Assembly (NCBI RefSeq): GCF_001746835.1
Contig: NZ_CP016094.1
Coordinates: 2,929,501 to 2,993,500, forward strand
Length of the DNA: 64,000 nt
Source: Lacunisphaera limnophila
GTDB taxonomy: Bacteria > Verrucomicrobiota > Verrucomicrobiia > Opitutales > Opitutaceae
Direction: 5' to 3'
The notes beneath the pieces were generated by a model. The model saw only the letters and a program-made list of their open reading frames with translations. It did no database searches and was not told where the DNA came from. The position numbers and the translations under genes are program-made. Below are positions 25,822 through 38,071 of the stretch, piece by piece (within the stretch, counting starts at the first letter, position 1; each line of letters opens with the position of its first letter).

Positions 25822-26868
25822 ATGGCCGTCCTTCCCGCGCTCACCCTCAGCCTCCAAGCCCGTCAGGATCTCACGGCCGAGGAAGTGGCGGCGGCGGCAG
25901 CGGCGCTGGCTTCGCCCGACGTGACGGACGAGCCGAAAGCCGCCTTTCTGCTGGCGCTGGCCGACAAGGGCGAGACCGCGGCGGAGATTGCGGGCCTGGC
26001 CGCGGCTTTCCGGGAGCGGGCGGTGAACCCGGGCGTCGAGGCGTTCGCCCCGCGGGCGATCGACATCGTCGGCACCGGGGGGGACCATGCGGGGGGCTTC
26101 AATATCTCCAGTCTGGTGGTGCTGGTGCTGGCCAGTGCGGGGGTGCCCGTGATGAAGCACGGCAACCGCGGCATCACCTCGAAGTGCGGCAGCGCCGACC
26201 TGCTGGCGGGCCTCGGCGTCGACCTCGCGGCACCGCCGGAGAAGTCGCGGCAGGCGCTCGCGCAGCTGGGTTATGCCTTTTTCTTCGCGCCGAACTACCA
26301 TCCGGCGTTCAAGCACATCGGCCCGGTCCGCAAGGCGCTGGCGGCGCAGGGGCGGCGCACGGTGTTCAATATTCTCGGTCCGCTGATCAACCCCGGCCGG
26401 CCCGCGCATATTTTGCTGGGGGTCTATGCGGCGCCGTTGGTGGACAAGCTGGCGGAGACCCTGGATGAACTGGGCCAACCCTCGGGTCTGGTCGGGCATG
26501 GCATCATCGGGGAGGGCCAGGGTATCGATGAGCTGACCACCGCCACGGCCAACCGCGTGCGCGGCGTGGGTCGTTTGCGCGAGGTGCGCGGCACGTGGGG
26601 CGCCGAGAGTTTCGGCCTGCCGACCGCGTCCTTCGATGATTTGCGGGGAGGGGAGGTGGCCGCGAATCTAGCCACGGTTGAGGCCATCCTGGCGGGGCAC
26701 GGCCCCGCGGGTCTCGTTGACACGATCCTGTTCAACGCCGCGACGGCGCTGTATGTCGCGGGCCGCACCACCGGCATCGCCGAGGGGATCGGGCCGGTGC
26801 GCGAGCTCCTGCTCGGCGGAGCCGTGCGGGCCAAGATTGCCGCCACCCGCGAGTTTTACCTTTCATGA
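25822..26868 (+). CDS. trpD: Anthranilate phosphoribosyltransferase
   Basis: Second step of tryptophan synthesis, transferring phosphoribose to anthranilate; 348 residues. Motifs: IVGTGGDHAGGFNISS (PRPP loop; the family more often has GTGGDGxNTFNIST), KHGNRGITSKCGSADLL, and NILGPLINPGRPAH. ATG 25822 places the conserved N-terminal helix bundle correctly; the open frame upstream overlaps the divergent uppP. No other trp gene is nearby. The stop overlaps the glmM start (ATGA), an unusual partner. Confidence 0.9.
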   Translation: MAVLPALTLSLQARQDLTAEEVAAAAAALASPDVTDEPKAAFLLALADKGETAAEIAGLAAAFRERAVNPGVEAFAPRAIDIVGTGGDHAGGFNISSLVVLVLASAGVPVMKHGNRGITSKCGSADLLAGLGVDLAAPPEKSRQALAQLGYAFFFAPNYHPAFKHIGPVRKALAAQGRRTVFNILGPLINPGRPAHILLGVYAAPLVDKLAETLDELGQPSGLVGHGIIGEGQGIDELTTATANRVRGVGRLREVRGTWGAESFGLPTASFDDLRGGEVAANLATVEAILAGHGPAGLVDTILFNAATALYVAGRTTGIAEGIGPVRELLLGGAVRAKIAATREFYLS

Positions 26869-28202
26869 AGCGACTCTATTTCGGCACCGATGGCGTGCGT
26901 GGTCCCTATGGCAGCGCGCAGATGAACGAGGAGCTGGCCTGGCGCCTGGGCGCGGCGGCGGCGGCCTGGTTGCGCGAGAACGGGGTTGGTCCCGGGGCGA
27001 CTGTGCTCATCGGCCGCGACACGCGCCAGTCCGGCGCCGCGCTGGAGCAGGCGCTGGCGGACGGCCTGGCGCAGGGCGGGCTGGGGCCGCGGTCGCTGGC
27101 GATTTTGCCGACACCGGCGGTCTCGCTCGCCGTGCGCCGGCAGCGGGCGGCGCTGGGGGTCGTGATCACGGCGTCCCATAATCCGGCCACGGACAACGGC
27201 ATCAAATTTTTCGGCCCGCAGGGGCTCAAGCTCACCGACGAGCAGGAGGCGCGGATCGAGGCCTTGATGCCGGCGCAGCGCACGGGGGCGCCGGCGGGGC
27301 CGCTCGGCGCGGTGGATGGGATCACGGATTACCTGCGGGTTATCACCGAGTCCTTCCCCTGCCGGCTGACGGGTTGGCGGATCGTATTGGACACGGCGCA
27401 CGGGGCCACCGTCGAGACGAGCGGCCGGGTGCTGCGGGCGGCGGGAGCCGAGGTGATCGCGCTCGGCGCGGCGCCGGACGGTCGCAACATCAACGCGGGC
27501 GTCGGCAGTGAACATCCCGAGGCGCTGGGCGCCGCAGTGCGGGCGCACGGGGCCCGGCTGGGGATCGCGCATGACGGCGACGGGGACCGGTGCGTGCTGT
27601 GCGACGAGTTGGGCGCCGTGCTCGATGGCGACGAGATTCTCACGATTCTGGCGCTCCATGCCTTGGCGCAGGGACGCCTCGCGCAGCGCCTGCTCGTTAC
27701 GACGCAGCAAAGCAACCTGGGGGTCGAGGCCGCGCTCGAGGCGGCCGGCGGCCGGGTGGTGCGCACCCCGATCGGGGACCGTTATGTGACCGAGCGCATG
27801 CGGGCGGAAGGCGCCTCGCTTGGCGGCGAATCCTCCGGGCACATCATCTGTGCGGAGGTCACGCCCACGGGGGACGGCCTCGTGGCGGCGCTGAAGGTGA
27901 TCGAGGTGATGGTGGCGACGGGCCGGCCGCTCTCGGAGCTGCGCCGGGCACTGGTTAAGTTTCCCCAGCGGTCGCTGGCCTTACGTGTGCGTGAGAAGCG
28001 GCCGTTGGAAACCCTGCCCGGATTGACCGGAGCCGTGCGGGCCCTGGAGGCCGAGCTGGGTGCGCGCGGACGCGTGTTGGTGCGCTATTCCGGGACCGAG
28101 TCCAAGTTGCGGCTGCTGATCGAGGGGCCTACCGACGCCGTGGTGGCGGCCGGGCTGGAGCGGTTGCAGGTCGCGGCCCGGGCGGAGTTGGAAGTGCTCT
28201 GA
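26865..28202 (+). CDS. glmM: Phosphoglucosamine mutase
   Basis: Converts glucosamine-6-phosphate to glucosamine-1-phosphate for UDP-GlcNAc. 445 residues. The start MKRLYFGTDGVRG is diagnostic, the phosphoserine is Ser104 in TASHNP, the metal loop is DGDGDR, the sugar loop is GGESSGH and the C-terminal phosphate loop is RYSGTESKLR. Translationally coupled to trpD by a four-base overlap. With uppP next door it adds to the cell-wall precursor theme. Confidence 0.96.
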   Translation: MKRLYFGTDGVRGPYGSAQMNEELAWRLGAAAAAWLRENGVGPGATVLIGRDTRQSGAALEQALADGLAQGGLGPRSLAILPTPAVSLAVRRQRAALGVVITASHNPATDNGIKFFGPQGLKLTDEQEARIEALMPAQRTGAPAGPLGAVDGITDYLRVITESFPCRLTGWRIVLDTAHGATVETSGRVLRAAGAEVIALGAAPDGRNINAGVGSEHPEALGAAVRAHGARLGIAHDGDGDRCVLCDELGAVLDGDEILTILALHALAQGRLAQRLLVTTQQSNLGVEAALEAAGGRVVRTPIGDRYVTERMRAEGASLGGESSGHIICAEVTPTGDGLVAALKVIEVMVATGRPLSELRRALVKFPQRSLALRVREKRPLETLPGLTGAVRALEAELGARGRVLVRYSGTESKLRLLIEGPTDAVVAAGLERLQVAARAELEVL

Positions 28203-28238
28203 CGCCGGCCGCCCCGCGCCGGGGATTAGCCGAGGCGC

Positions 28239-28646
28239 TCAGCCGCCGGGGGCGAAGGCGGGCAGGTCCACATCGAGAAAGCGGCAGGCCGCCTCCCAGG
28301 TGGACACCACCTCGATATTGAACGGACCCAGCCAAGCCGCCTTGAACATCAGGCCGAGCGCGGTCGGTTTGGGCTCGGAAAAGACCACGACCCACTGGCC
28401 GGCGCTGGCGCTCCGCTTCTGCAAAAAATCGATCAGGGACTGCAATTCCCCGAGCCCGGCCCGGGTCGTGACACCGTCGAGGTTCACGATGCCGTTGAAG
28501 AAGGGATCGAAATCAGGATCGGCCCACAGTTGCACGACCCCGCGCGTGACGTCGCTCAGGGAGACCGAGCCGCTGAACCGCAACAGGCAGAGCCGTTGGG
28601 CTGTCAGGATGCGGTAGGTGAATTTCGGGGCGAGGGTCGCAGGCAT
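28239..28646 (-). CDS. Small uncharacterised protein, STAS-like pattern
   Basis: 135 residues, not confidently assigned. The alternation of strands and helices (RLCLLRFSGSVSLSDV, FFNGIVNLDGVTTRAG, WVVVFSEPKPTALGLMF, FNIEVVSTWEAACRFLDV) resembles STAS or SpoIIAA-like regulatory domains, but no signature residue proves it. No signal peptide or membrane helix. It lies 94 bases downstream of a hybrid histidine kinase on the same strand, so a signalling role is plausible. Confidence 0.55.
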   Translation of the reverse strand: MPATLAPKFTYRILTAQRLCLLRFSGSVSLSDVTRGVVQLWADPDFDPFFNGIVNLDGVTTRAGLGELQSLIDFLQKRSASAGQWVVVFSEPKPTALGLMFKAAWLGPFNIEVVSTWEAACRFLDVDLPAFAPGG

Positions 28647-28740
28647 GGGTCGCGCAGGGGATCATCGGACGCCACGCGGGGGGCGCACAATCAAATACCC
28701 ACCGGGAAGGTGTCCCGACCGGGCCGCGGCGCCGCAGCAC

Positions 28741-31389
<2,649 letters not shown>

Positions 31390-31463
31390 AGGGGTGAGGG
31401 TGTGCGGACGCCGGGCCACTCGCGAGCCCAGAGCGCGCCTGGACCGGAGTGGCGGCGGGATTT

Positions 31464-32531
31464 TTAACGCGTTTTGACGAGGTCGCCGGCGGAAAAGGCC
31501 AGGGCGCCGGTCTGCTGCCAGGCGCGGACCCGTTGCTCGAGAAAATCGATCCAGACCGGCTGGTCGTTGAGGCAGGGGATGTGGGTGAACTCCTGCCCGC
31601 CGGCCTCCTTGTATTGTTCGGCGCCCTCGACGCGGATTTCCTCGAGGGTTTCCAGGCAGTCGGTGACGAACGCAGGGGTGATGACGAGGAGGCGTTTCTT
31701 GCCCGCCTTGGGCAATTCCTCGAACAGGTGGTCGGTGTAAGGCGCGATCCAGGGCTCGCCGGCGATGCGGGACTGGAAGGAGATCGACCACTTGGCGGGG
31801 TCCAGGCCCGCGGCGCGCACGAATTCGTGGGTCGTGCGGGTGACCTGCGCCTTGTAGCAGGTGGCGTGGGCGGGGGAACAGGTGGTGCAGCAGTCGGGGA
31901 CGACCTGGCAATGGGCGTGGGAACTGTCTCCCTTGGTGAGGTGGCGCACCGGGATGCCATGGTAGCTGAACAGCAGGTGGTCGTGGGGCTGGGCCAGGTA
32001 GGGGCGCGCGCTGGTGACCAGCGCCGAGATGTAGTCGGCGTCGGCGAAGTAGGGTTGCACGCACTCGATCTTCAGGTCGGGGGCGATTTTGGCGGCCTCG
32101 CGCTGCACCTTCACGACGACGGTTTCCCAGCTCGACATGGCGTAATGCGGATACTGGGGAAAGAGCAGGAGGCGGTCGACGCCCTGCCGGACCAGCCGGT
32201 GGAGGGCGTCGGGAATGGACGGGTTGCCGTAATTCATCGCCAGCTCGACGGGCAAGGGCGTGCGGGCCTGGAGTTTGGTCTGCGTGTGCCGGCTGGTGAC
32301 GACCAGGGGGGAACCCTCGGGCGTCCAGACGCTTTCGTAGGCGTGGGCGGATTTCTTCGCGCGGAAGGGAATGATGATGCCGTTGACCAGCAGGCGGCGG
32401 AGGAAGCCGGCGGCAGGCTTGTCGATCACCCGTTCGTCTCCGAGGAATTCACGAAGGTAGCGTTTGACGTCGGGGACCGACGTGGATTCGGGGGAACCGA
32501 GGTTGAGCAGGAGGACGGCGGATTGGGACAT
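31464..32531 (-). CDS. hemH: Ferrochelatase with internal cysteine cluster
   Basis: Inserts Fe(II) into a porphyrin at the end of heme synthesis; 355 residues. Family motifs: LLNLGSP, catalytic His191 in LFSYHGIP and Glu294 in TDCLETLEEI. After the HGIP strand there is a short Cys-rich insert (Cys208, 214, 215, 218, 225), the position where some bacterial ferrochelatases carry an internal 2Fe-2S motif. It is upstream of and co-oriented with the hybrid kinase, and divergent from a second one. Confidence 0.93.
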   Translation of the reverse strand: MSQSAVLLLNLGSPESTSVPDVKRYLREFLGDERVIDKPAAGFLRRLLVNGIIIPFRAKKSAHAYESVWTPEGSPLVVTSRHTQTKLQARTPLPVELAMNYGNPSIPDALHRLVRQGVDRLLLFPQYPHYAMSSWETVVVKVQREAAKIAPDLKIECVQPYFADADYISALVTSARPYLAQPHDHLLFSYHGIPVRHLTKGDSSHAHCQVVPDCCTTCSPAHATCYKAQVTRTTHEFVRAAGLDPAKWSISFQSRIAGEPWIAPYTDHLFEELPKAGKKRLLVITPAFVTDCLETLEEIRVEGAEQYKEAGGQEFTHIPCLNDQPVWIDFLEQRVRAWQQTGALAFSAGDLVKTR

Positions 32532-32737
32532 GTTGGTGACGGGAACAGACGTGGCGGAATGGCACGCAAAGTCAACGGGCCGGGTCCGAAAAGCGGCGGT
32601 GGCGGGTGGCGGCGGCCGGCCCGGCCGGTCATTCTGGACTCGGCAGCCGCAGGTTTATCGTTAAAGAACGGGATCGGGATGGACGATTAACGGGCTGGCC
32701 GCCCGGGAATCTCCGTCCCGCGACCCGACCGAACCCC

Positions 32738-35700
32738 ATGACCCCGTTTGCCGCCATCCGTGGAGGGGAAACTGACCAGGCTGCGACCTGGGTCACGGCG
32801 TATGTCTGGCCGGCGGGGCAACCCGCGGTGGGCGTGCTGGCGTCGGGGGCCCTTTGGACGGGGCTGGGGGTGGTGCTCCTGGGCCTGATGCTGTACGCGT
32901 GGCTCCGGCGGCGCAATCGGCCGCGGGGTGCACGGAGTGCGCCACGGCCATCGGAGCTGATCGAGCATCTGAATGGGGTGCTGTGGGAGGCGGATGTCCG
33001 GCTCGAGACCGGCGACTGGACCTGGCAGTTGCAGCTGCACCCGTCGGTTTTTTGCCGACAGCTTTTTCAAGGCCGCGTGCCGCGGCCCGGTCAGGACCTC
33101 TGGGAGGATTTTCAGATTGGGACGCGGGCGGAGATGAACCGGCTGGCCCGCGAGGCCATGGTCTCCGGCCAGTCGGGTTATGAGCAGGAGTTCCGAGCGG
33201 TGCGGGACGGGCGGACCTACTGTCTGCATGAAAACGTCTCGATCGCCCGGCTGGGCCTCGATCATTTCCGCTTGGTCGGATTGGTGACTGACCTCACGGC
33301 GTTGCGGGAGGCCGAGGCCGCCCGCACCCGAAGCGAGCAGACCGTGGTGCAGCTCCTGTCCCAGGCCCAGTGCATGCTCTGGCGGGCCACCGTGATCGAG
33401 GAGGCCGGGGGGCTGGCCTGGTCGCACTTTGACACCCCGGAATCGCTGCTTTCCGCGCAGTTGTTCGGCCCCAACCGGATCTATGATCGCGCACGGGGGT
33501 ACTGGGACGGGCTGGTGATGCCGGATCAACGCGAGATGGACCAGCGCGGCAGCCAGGCCATCCGCGTGGACGCGACGGGTTATGAACAGCAGTTCCGTGC
33601 GATCACCCGCGCCGGACGGACCTTTTGGCTGCATGAACAGGTCTCGATCACGCGGCTGGGCGCCCGGAGCTGGACGCTGGTGGGGGTGATCACCGATATC
33701 ACCGCGCAGCGCCAGGCGGAGGAGGCCCACCAGCAAAGCGAGAGTCGGCTGGCCCATCTCCTGGAGCGGGCGGACAGCATGATCTGGCAGGCGCGCGTGG
33801 AGCGTTCGCCCGGCGGGCCGTTTCTGTGGTCGATGTACGTGCCCCGGTCGAAGCTGTACCGGCGGATCTTTGCGTCCGACCCGCAGGATCCGATCGGCTT
33901 CGCCTGGAAGGAGCATGGCGTGCCGGAGCACGAGCAGATCGCGCAGCGGGCCGAGGCCGCCATCACCGGCGGGGCGCCGGGCTATGACCAGATTTTCCAT
34001 GTGCCCGGTCCGGCGGGTGACATCTGGCTGAGTGAATCGGTCACCATCAGCCCCATCGGGTCGGACGTCTGGGATCTGGTCGGCATCATCCACGATATCA
34101 CGACGCAGCACGTCGCCGAGTCCGCCCGGCATGCCAGCGAGCAGCGCCTGCAGGAGCTGCTGACCCGCGCGGACTGCATCCTCTGGGAAGCCACGGTCGA
34201 ACTGAGCGCCGAGGACTGGACCTGGCAGTTCCGCATCCAGCCCTCGCTCCTGTGGCGGAAGCTGCAGGGGGCGGGGCGGCCGCAAGCGGAGCCCCGGTTG
34301 TGGCGGAATTTTGAAATACCCGAGCGGGCGGCGATGAACGGGCTTTGTCGCACGGCGATGATCGAAGGCCGGCCCGGCTACGAGCACGTCTTTCATATCA
34401 TCGGCCCGGACGGGACGGCGACCTGGATCCGGGAGAATGTGACCATCCGCGCCGCGGGGGAACGGCGCTTTTCGCTGGTGGGGGTGGCCGTGGATATCAC
34501 GTTGCAACGCGGCGCGGAGGACGCGCTGGCGGCCGAGAAGGAGCGGCTCTCGGTCACGCTGCGGGCGATGCACGAGTCGGTGATCACCACTGACATCAGC
34601 GGACGGATTCAATTCATGAACCCGGCGGCCGCCGCGCTCACGGGTTGGGAGCCGGGCGAATGCGAGGGGCTCCCGGTGGAACGCGTCTGTGTGTTGGAAA
34701 ATGTCCGCAACGGTGAGCGGGTCGAGGTGCCGGTGTCCCGCGTGGCCTTGGGCGATGTGGTGGCGGATCTGCCCATGCACACCCGGCTGGTGACGCGCGC
34801 GGGTCCGTGGCGGCTGGTGGAGGGCTGTTGCGCGCCGATCCACGCGATGGACAGCCGGGTGACTGGCGCCGTGTTGGTGCTGCGCGATGTCACCGAGCAG
34901 GAACGCCTGGAGCAGGAACTGGTGCGGGCCACCCGGCTGGAGTCCGTCGGCGTGCTGGCCGGTGGCATCGCCCATGATTTCAACAACATCCTCACCGCGG
35001 TGATGGGCAACCTCTCGCTGGCCCAGTTGGATCTACCGGCGGGCAGTCCGGCGGGCAACAGCGTGCGTTCGGCCGAGAAGGCGGCGCTGCGGGCCCGGGA
35101 CCTGACCCAGCAACTGCTCACGTTTGCGAAGGGCGGCGAACCCGTGCGTGCGGCCATCCAGTTGGAGGCGGTCGTTCGGGAGATGGCGACCTTCGCCCTG
35201 CACGGCTCGACGGTGAAGGCGCACTATGACCTGGCCCCGGATCTCTGGCCGGCCGACGCCGACAAGGGGCAGATTGGCCGGGTGGTGCAGAATCTGGTCA
35301 TCAACGCCGTCCAGGCGATGCCGCACGGCGGCACGTTACGGATCATCGCACGCAACGATCCGCACGGCGGTGTGAACCAACCGGGTCTCGCCCACGACAA
35401 CTACATTCAGATGACCATCACCGACACCGGCGAGGGCATCAAACCCGAGAATATCGCGCGCATCTTTGATCCCTATTTCACCACCAAACAGAGCGGCACG
35501 GGTCTGGGGCTGGCCGCGGTCTATTCGATCATCAAGAAGCACCGCGGGCACATCGAGGTGGAGTCCCAGCCGGGGCAGGGCACGACCTTCCGGTTCTGGC
35601 TGCCGGCGTTGAGCGGGGCGTCCACCAGCGAGAGACTGACCCCGCCGGCCGGCGGGCCGGAGCGGCCGGTGAAGGGTCGGGTCCTGTTTATGGATGACGA

Positions 35701-36052
35701 GGCGATCATCCGCGAAATGGCGATGTCCCTCCTGGGCCGTTTTGGTCTGCAAGTGGACTGTGCGGCGGATGGGGCGGAGGCCGTCGAGAAATACCGGGCC
35801 GCGCTCGCGGCCGGTTGTCGTCACGACCTGGTCATCATGGATCTCACCGTGCCCGGGGGCATGGGCGGGCTTGAGGCCCTCGCGAAGCTGCGGGCGCTCG
35901 ATCCGGACGTGAGAGCCGTCGTTTCCAGCGGCTACTCCAGCGACCCGGTGCTGGCCCGGCACCGGAATCATGGCTTTGCGGCCGTGCTCGCCAAGCCCTA
36001 CGAGGTGAACGAAGTGGCGCGGGTGCTGCGCGAGTTGCTGCCGAAGGCCTGA
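32738..36052 (+). CDS. Membrane hybrid histidine kinase with four tandem PAS-like repeats
   Basis: 1104 residues from ATG 32738. One N-terminal membrane helix (about 30-55, VGVLASGALWTGLGVVLLGLMLYAWL-type), then four related units of about 125 residues (about 73-190, 202-329, 336-461, 469-596). Each has a cue like RADCILWEA, WTWQFRI, PGYEHVFH, WIRENVTI and ends DIT..R.AE, a noncanonical PAS pattern. A conventional PAS follows (601-728, ESVITTDISGRIQFMN). The kinase core has His745 in GGIAHDFNN, an ATPase domain and a receiver with Asp near 1034 (VIMDLTVPGG). Its kinase and receiver halves resemble the kinase at 28741-31389. Ligand unknown. Confidence 0.88.
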   Translation: MTPFAAIRGGETDQAATWVTAYVWPAGQPAVGVLASGALWTGLGVVLLGLMLYAWLRRRNRPRGARSAPRPSELIEHLNGVLWEADVRLETGDWTWQLQLHPSVFCRQLFQGRVPRPGQDLWEDFQIGTRAEMNRLAREAMVSGQSGYEQEFRAVRDGRTYCLHENVSIARLGLDHFRLVGLVTDLTALREAEAARTRSEQTVVQLLSQAQCMLWRATVIEEAGGLAWSHFDTPESLLSAQLFGPNRIYDRARGYWDGLVMPDQREMDQRGSQAIRVDATGYEQQFRAITRAGRTFWLHEQVSITRLGARSWTLVGVITDITAQRQAEEAHQQSESRLAHLLERADSMIWQARVERSPGGPFLWSMYVPRSKLYRRIFASDPQDPIGFAWKEHGVPEHEQIAQRAEAAITGGAPGYDQIFHVPGPAGDIWLSESVTISPIGSDVWDLVGIIHDITTQHVAESARHASEQRLQELLTRADCILWEATVELSAEDWTWQFRIQPSLLWRKLQGAGRPQAEPRLWRNFEIPERAAMNGLCRTAMIEGRPGYEHVFHIIGPDGTATWIRENVTIRAAGERRFSLVGVAVDITLQRGAEDALAAEKERLSVTLRAMHESVITTDISGRIQFMNPAAAALTGWEPGECEGLPVERVCVLENVRNGERVEVPVSRVALGDVVADLPMHTRLVTRAGPWRLVEGCCAPIHAMDSRVTGAVLVLRDVTEQERLEQELVRATRLESVGVLAGGIAHDFNNILTAVMGNLSLAQLDLPAGSPAGNSVRSAEKAALRARDLTQQLLTFAKGGEPVRAAIQLEAVVREMATFALHGSTVKAHYDLAPDLWPADADKGQIGRVVQNLVINAVQAMPHGGTLRIIARNDPHGGVNQPGLAHDNYIQMTITDTGEGIKPENIARIFDPYFTTKQSGTGLGLAAVYSIIKKHRGHIEVESQPGQGTTFRFWLPALSGASTSERLTPPAGGPERPVKGRVLFMDDEAIIREMAMSLLGRFGLQVDCAADGAEAVEKYRAALAAGCRHDLVIMDLTVPGGMGGLEALAKLRALDPDVRAVVSSGYSSDPVLARHRNHGFAAVLAKPYEVNEVARVLRELLPKA

Positions 36053-36058
36053 GCCGGC

Positions 36059-36367
36059 TCAGGCGGCGGAGCGGATGGCGGCGATCAGGCGGTGGACATT
36101 CTCCGGCGCGATGCGGTCGGTGACGATGGTGCCCGGATAATGGCGGGCGAAATCCAGGTGGAGGCCGCGCTCGCTGCCCGGGCGGATGATGTCCTCCACG
36201 AAGTCCATGCCGCCCCGCGGCTTGATCCAACGGTAGTAGGTGTCGGGGTCCTCCGACTCGAGCACGATGTCGAGCTTGAGGAAGATGGCGCAGTACAAGG
36301 TCAGGTCCCGGTACGAGGCAAACCACGTCGGCGGGCAGGTCAGCTGGTCGCGGATGAGGAGCGTCAT
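36059..36367 (-). CDS. Hypothetical protein, 102 residues
   Basis: Unrecognised small protein. It starts MTLLIRDQLTCPPTW, is moderately rich in aromatic residues (WFASYRDLTLYCAIFLKLD) and has an acidic middle (ESEDPDTYY). No signal peptide or clear membrane helix. It converges on the hybrid kinase, with only six bases between the stops, and diverges from gpmI across 109 bases. Codon usage is like its neighbours, which supports it being real. Confidence 0.5.
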   Translation of the reverse strand: MTLLIRDQLTCPPTWFASYRDLTLYCAIFLKLDIVLESEDPDTYYRWIKPRGGMDFVEDIIRPGSERGLHLDFARHYPGTIVTDRIAPENVHRLIAAIRSAA

Positions 36368-36476
36368 GGCGGCGGCAGTGTGCAGAAATTGTGCCGTCGT
36401 GGGCGGATCGTGCTTTTCTCTGGATTACTGGTGCATGGGCGACTTCACTGCCGCGGCTTAATCGGCACATTTTCCC

Positions 36477-38066
36477 ATGAATTCCGCAAAATCGCCCGTC
36501 CTCCTGGTCATCCGCGATGGCTGGGGCAAAAATCCCGATCCGACCCAGGATTTGTTCAATGCCGTCAAGCTGGCCAAGAAGGCCTGCGACGACGCCCTGC
36601 AGGCGAAGTATCCCCACGCGCTGGTCTCGGCCAGCGGGCTCGATGTCGGCCTGCCCGACGGGCAGATGGGCAACTCGGAGGTTGGTCACGAAAACATCGG
36701 CGCGGGGCGGATCGTCGACCAGGAACTGGTGCGGCTGAACAAGCTGTTTTCCGAGAAGCAGCTGGCGCGCAACCCGGTCTGGCTCGGCGCGCTTGCCCGG
36801 CTGCAGGCCAACCCGGCCGCCCGGCTCCACCTGATGGGCATCGTGTCCGACGGCGGCGTGCATGGCATGCTCGAGCATCTTTATGGCATCCTGCGGCAGG
36901 CGAAGGAGGACGGGCTCGCGGGCCGCGTGTTCATCCACGGGTTTACGGACGGTCGCGATACGCCGCCGCAGAGCGGGCTCGGCTATATCCAGCAGGTGGA
37001 GGCGCAGCTGCAGGAGATCGGCGTGGGCCGGATCGCCACGGTGTGCGGGCGCTTCTGGGCCATGGACCGCGACAACCGCTGGGAGCGTGTGCAGAAGGCC
37101 TACGACATGCTGACCGGCAAAGCCGCGCTCGCCACGGCCACCAGCGCGGGGGCGGCGATTGCCAGTTATTACGAGAAGCCGCTCAGCCCGACGCAGAACG
37201 GCGACGAGTTCGTGCCGGCGACGTGGATCGTGGGCGCGGAGGGCAAGCCGATCGCGACCTTTGCCGACGGCGACGCCGTGCTGTTCTACAATTACCGCGG
37301 CGACCGCCCGCGCGAGATCACCAAGGCCTTCGTGATCGACGGCTTCAAGGACTTCGACCGCGGGGCGAAGCTGGATCTCTACTATGCGACGATGACGGAG
37401 TATGAAAAGGGCCTGCCGGTCCATGTGATCTCGGGCAAGCCGCCGAAGCTGAAGAACATCCTCGGCGAGGTCGTGAGCAATGCCGGCCTGGCTCAGTTCC
37501 GCTGTGCCGAGACCGAGAAAAACCCGCACGTGACCTTTTTCTTCAACAACTACCGGAGCGAGCCGTTCCCCGGCGAGGACCGGGCGTGCCCGGCCAGCCC
37601 GAAGGTGCCGACCTACGACATGCAGCCCGAGATGTCGGCGGCGGAAGTCACGGCGCTGTCGAAGGCGGCGATTCTCTCCGGCAAGTACGGTTTCATTGCC
37701 GTGAATTACGCCAACCCGGACATGGTGGGTCACACCGGTTCGCTGCCGGCGACGATCAAGGCCGTGGAGGCGACCGATGCCGGCGTGGGCGAACTGCTGG
37801 CCGCGATCGCGCAGGTGGGCGGCAAGGCCGTCGTGTGCGCCGACCATGGCAACGCCGAGCAGATGTGGGATCCGGTGCTCAACAGCCCGCACACCGCGCA
37901 CACGCTGAACCTCGTCGAGGTCTTCGTGGTGGGCGAGGGCCTCGTCGCGGGCAAAACCAGGATGCGCAGCGGGGGCCGCCTGGCCGACCTCGCGCCGACC
38001 GTGCTGCACCTCATGGGTCTGCCCAAGCCGGCGGAGATGACGGGCGAAAGCCTGGTCCTCGGCTGA
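36477..38066 (+). CDS. gpmI: 2,3-bisphosphoglycerate-independent phosphoglycerate mutase
   Basis: Glycolytic interconversion of 3- and 2-phosphoglycerate using two metal ions. 529 residues, alkaline-phosphatase fold: metal Asp14 in VIRDGWG, nucleophile Ser67 in MGNSEVGHENIGAGR, HGFTDGRDTPP, and the late metal motifs YANPDMVGHTG and CADHGNAEQM. Its stop is followed five bases later by a sugar isomerase start. Confidence 0.95.
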   Translation: MNSAKSPVLLVIRDGWGKNPDPTQDLFNAVKLAKKACDDALQAKYPHALVSASGLDVGLPDGQMGNSEVGHENIGAGRIVDQELVRLNKLFSEKQLARNPVWLGALARLQANPAARLHLMGIVSDGGVHGMLEHLYGILRQAKEDGLAGRVFIHGFTDGRDTPPQSGLGYIQQVEAQLQEIGVGRIATVCGRFWAMDRDNRWERVQKAYDMLTGKAALATATSAGAAIASYYEKPLSPTQNGDEFVPATWIVGAEGKPIATFADGDAVLFYNYRGDRPREITKAFVIDGFKDFDRGAKLDLYYATMTEYEKGLPVHVISGKPPKLKNILGEVVSNAGLAQFRCAETEKNPHVTFFFNNYRSEPFPGEDRACPASPKVPTYDMQPEMSAAEVTALSKAAILSGKYGFIAVNYANPDMVGHTGSLPATIKAVEATDAGVGELLAAIAQVGGKAVVCADHGNAEQMWDPVLNSPHTAHTLNLVEVFVVGEGLVAGKTRMRSGGRLADLAPTVLHLMGLPKPAEMTGESLVLG

Positions 38067-38071
38067 GTCCC

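Noticed and set aside
31390-32064. N-terminal extension of the first hybrid kinase into hemH
   Set aside because: Low-complexity text without domains; hemH is clearly coded there on the same strand in another frame.
35844-38009. 721-codon minus-strand frame opposite gpmI
   Set aside because: Antisense to a clear gpmI; no domain signature.
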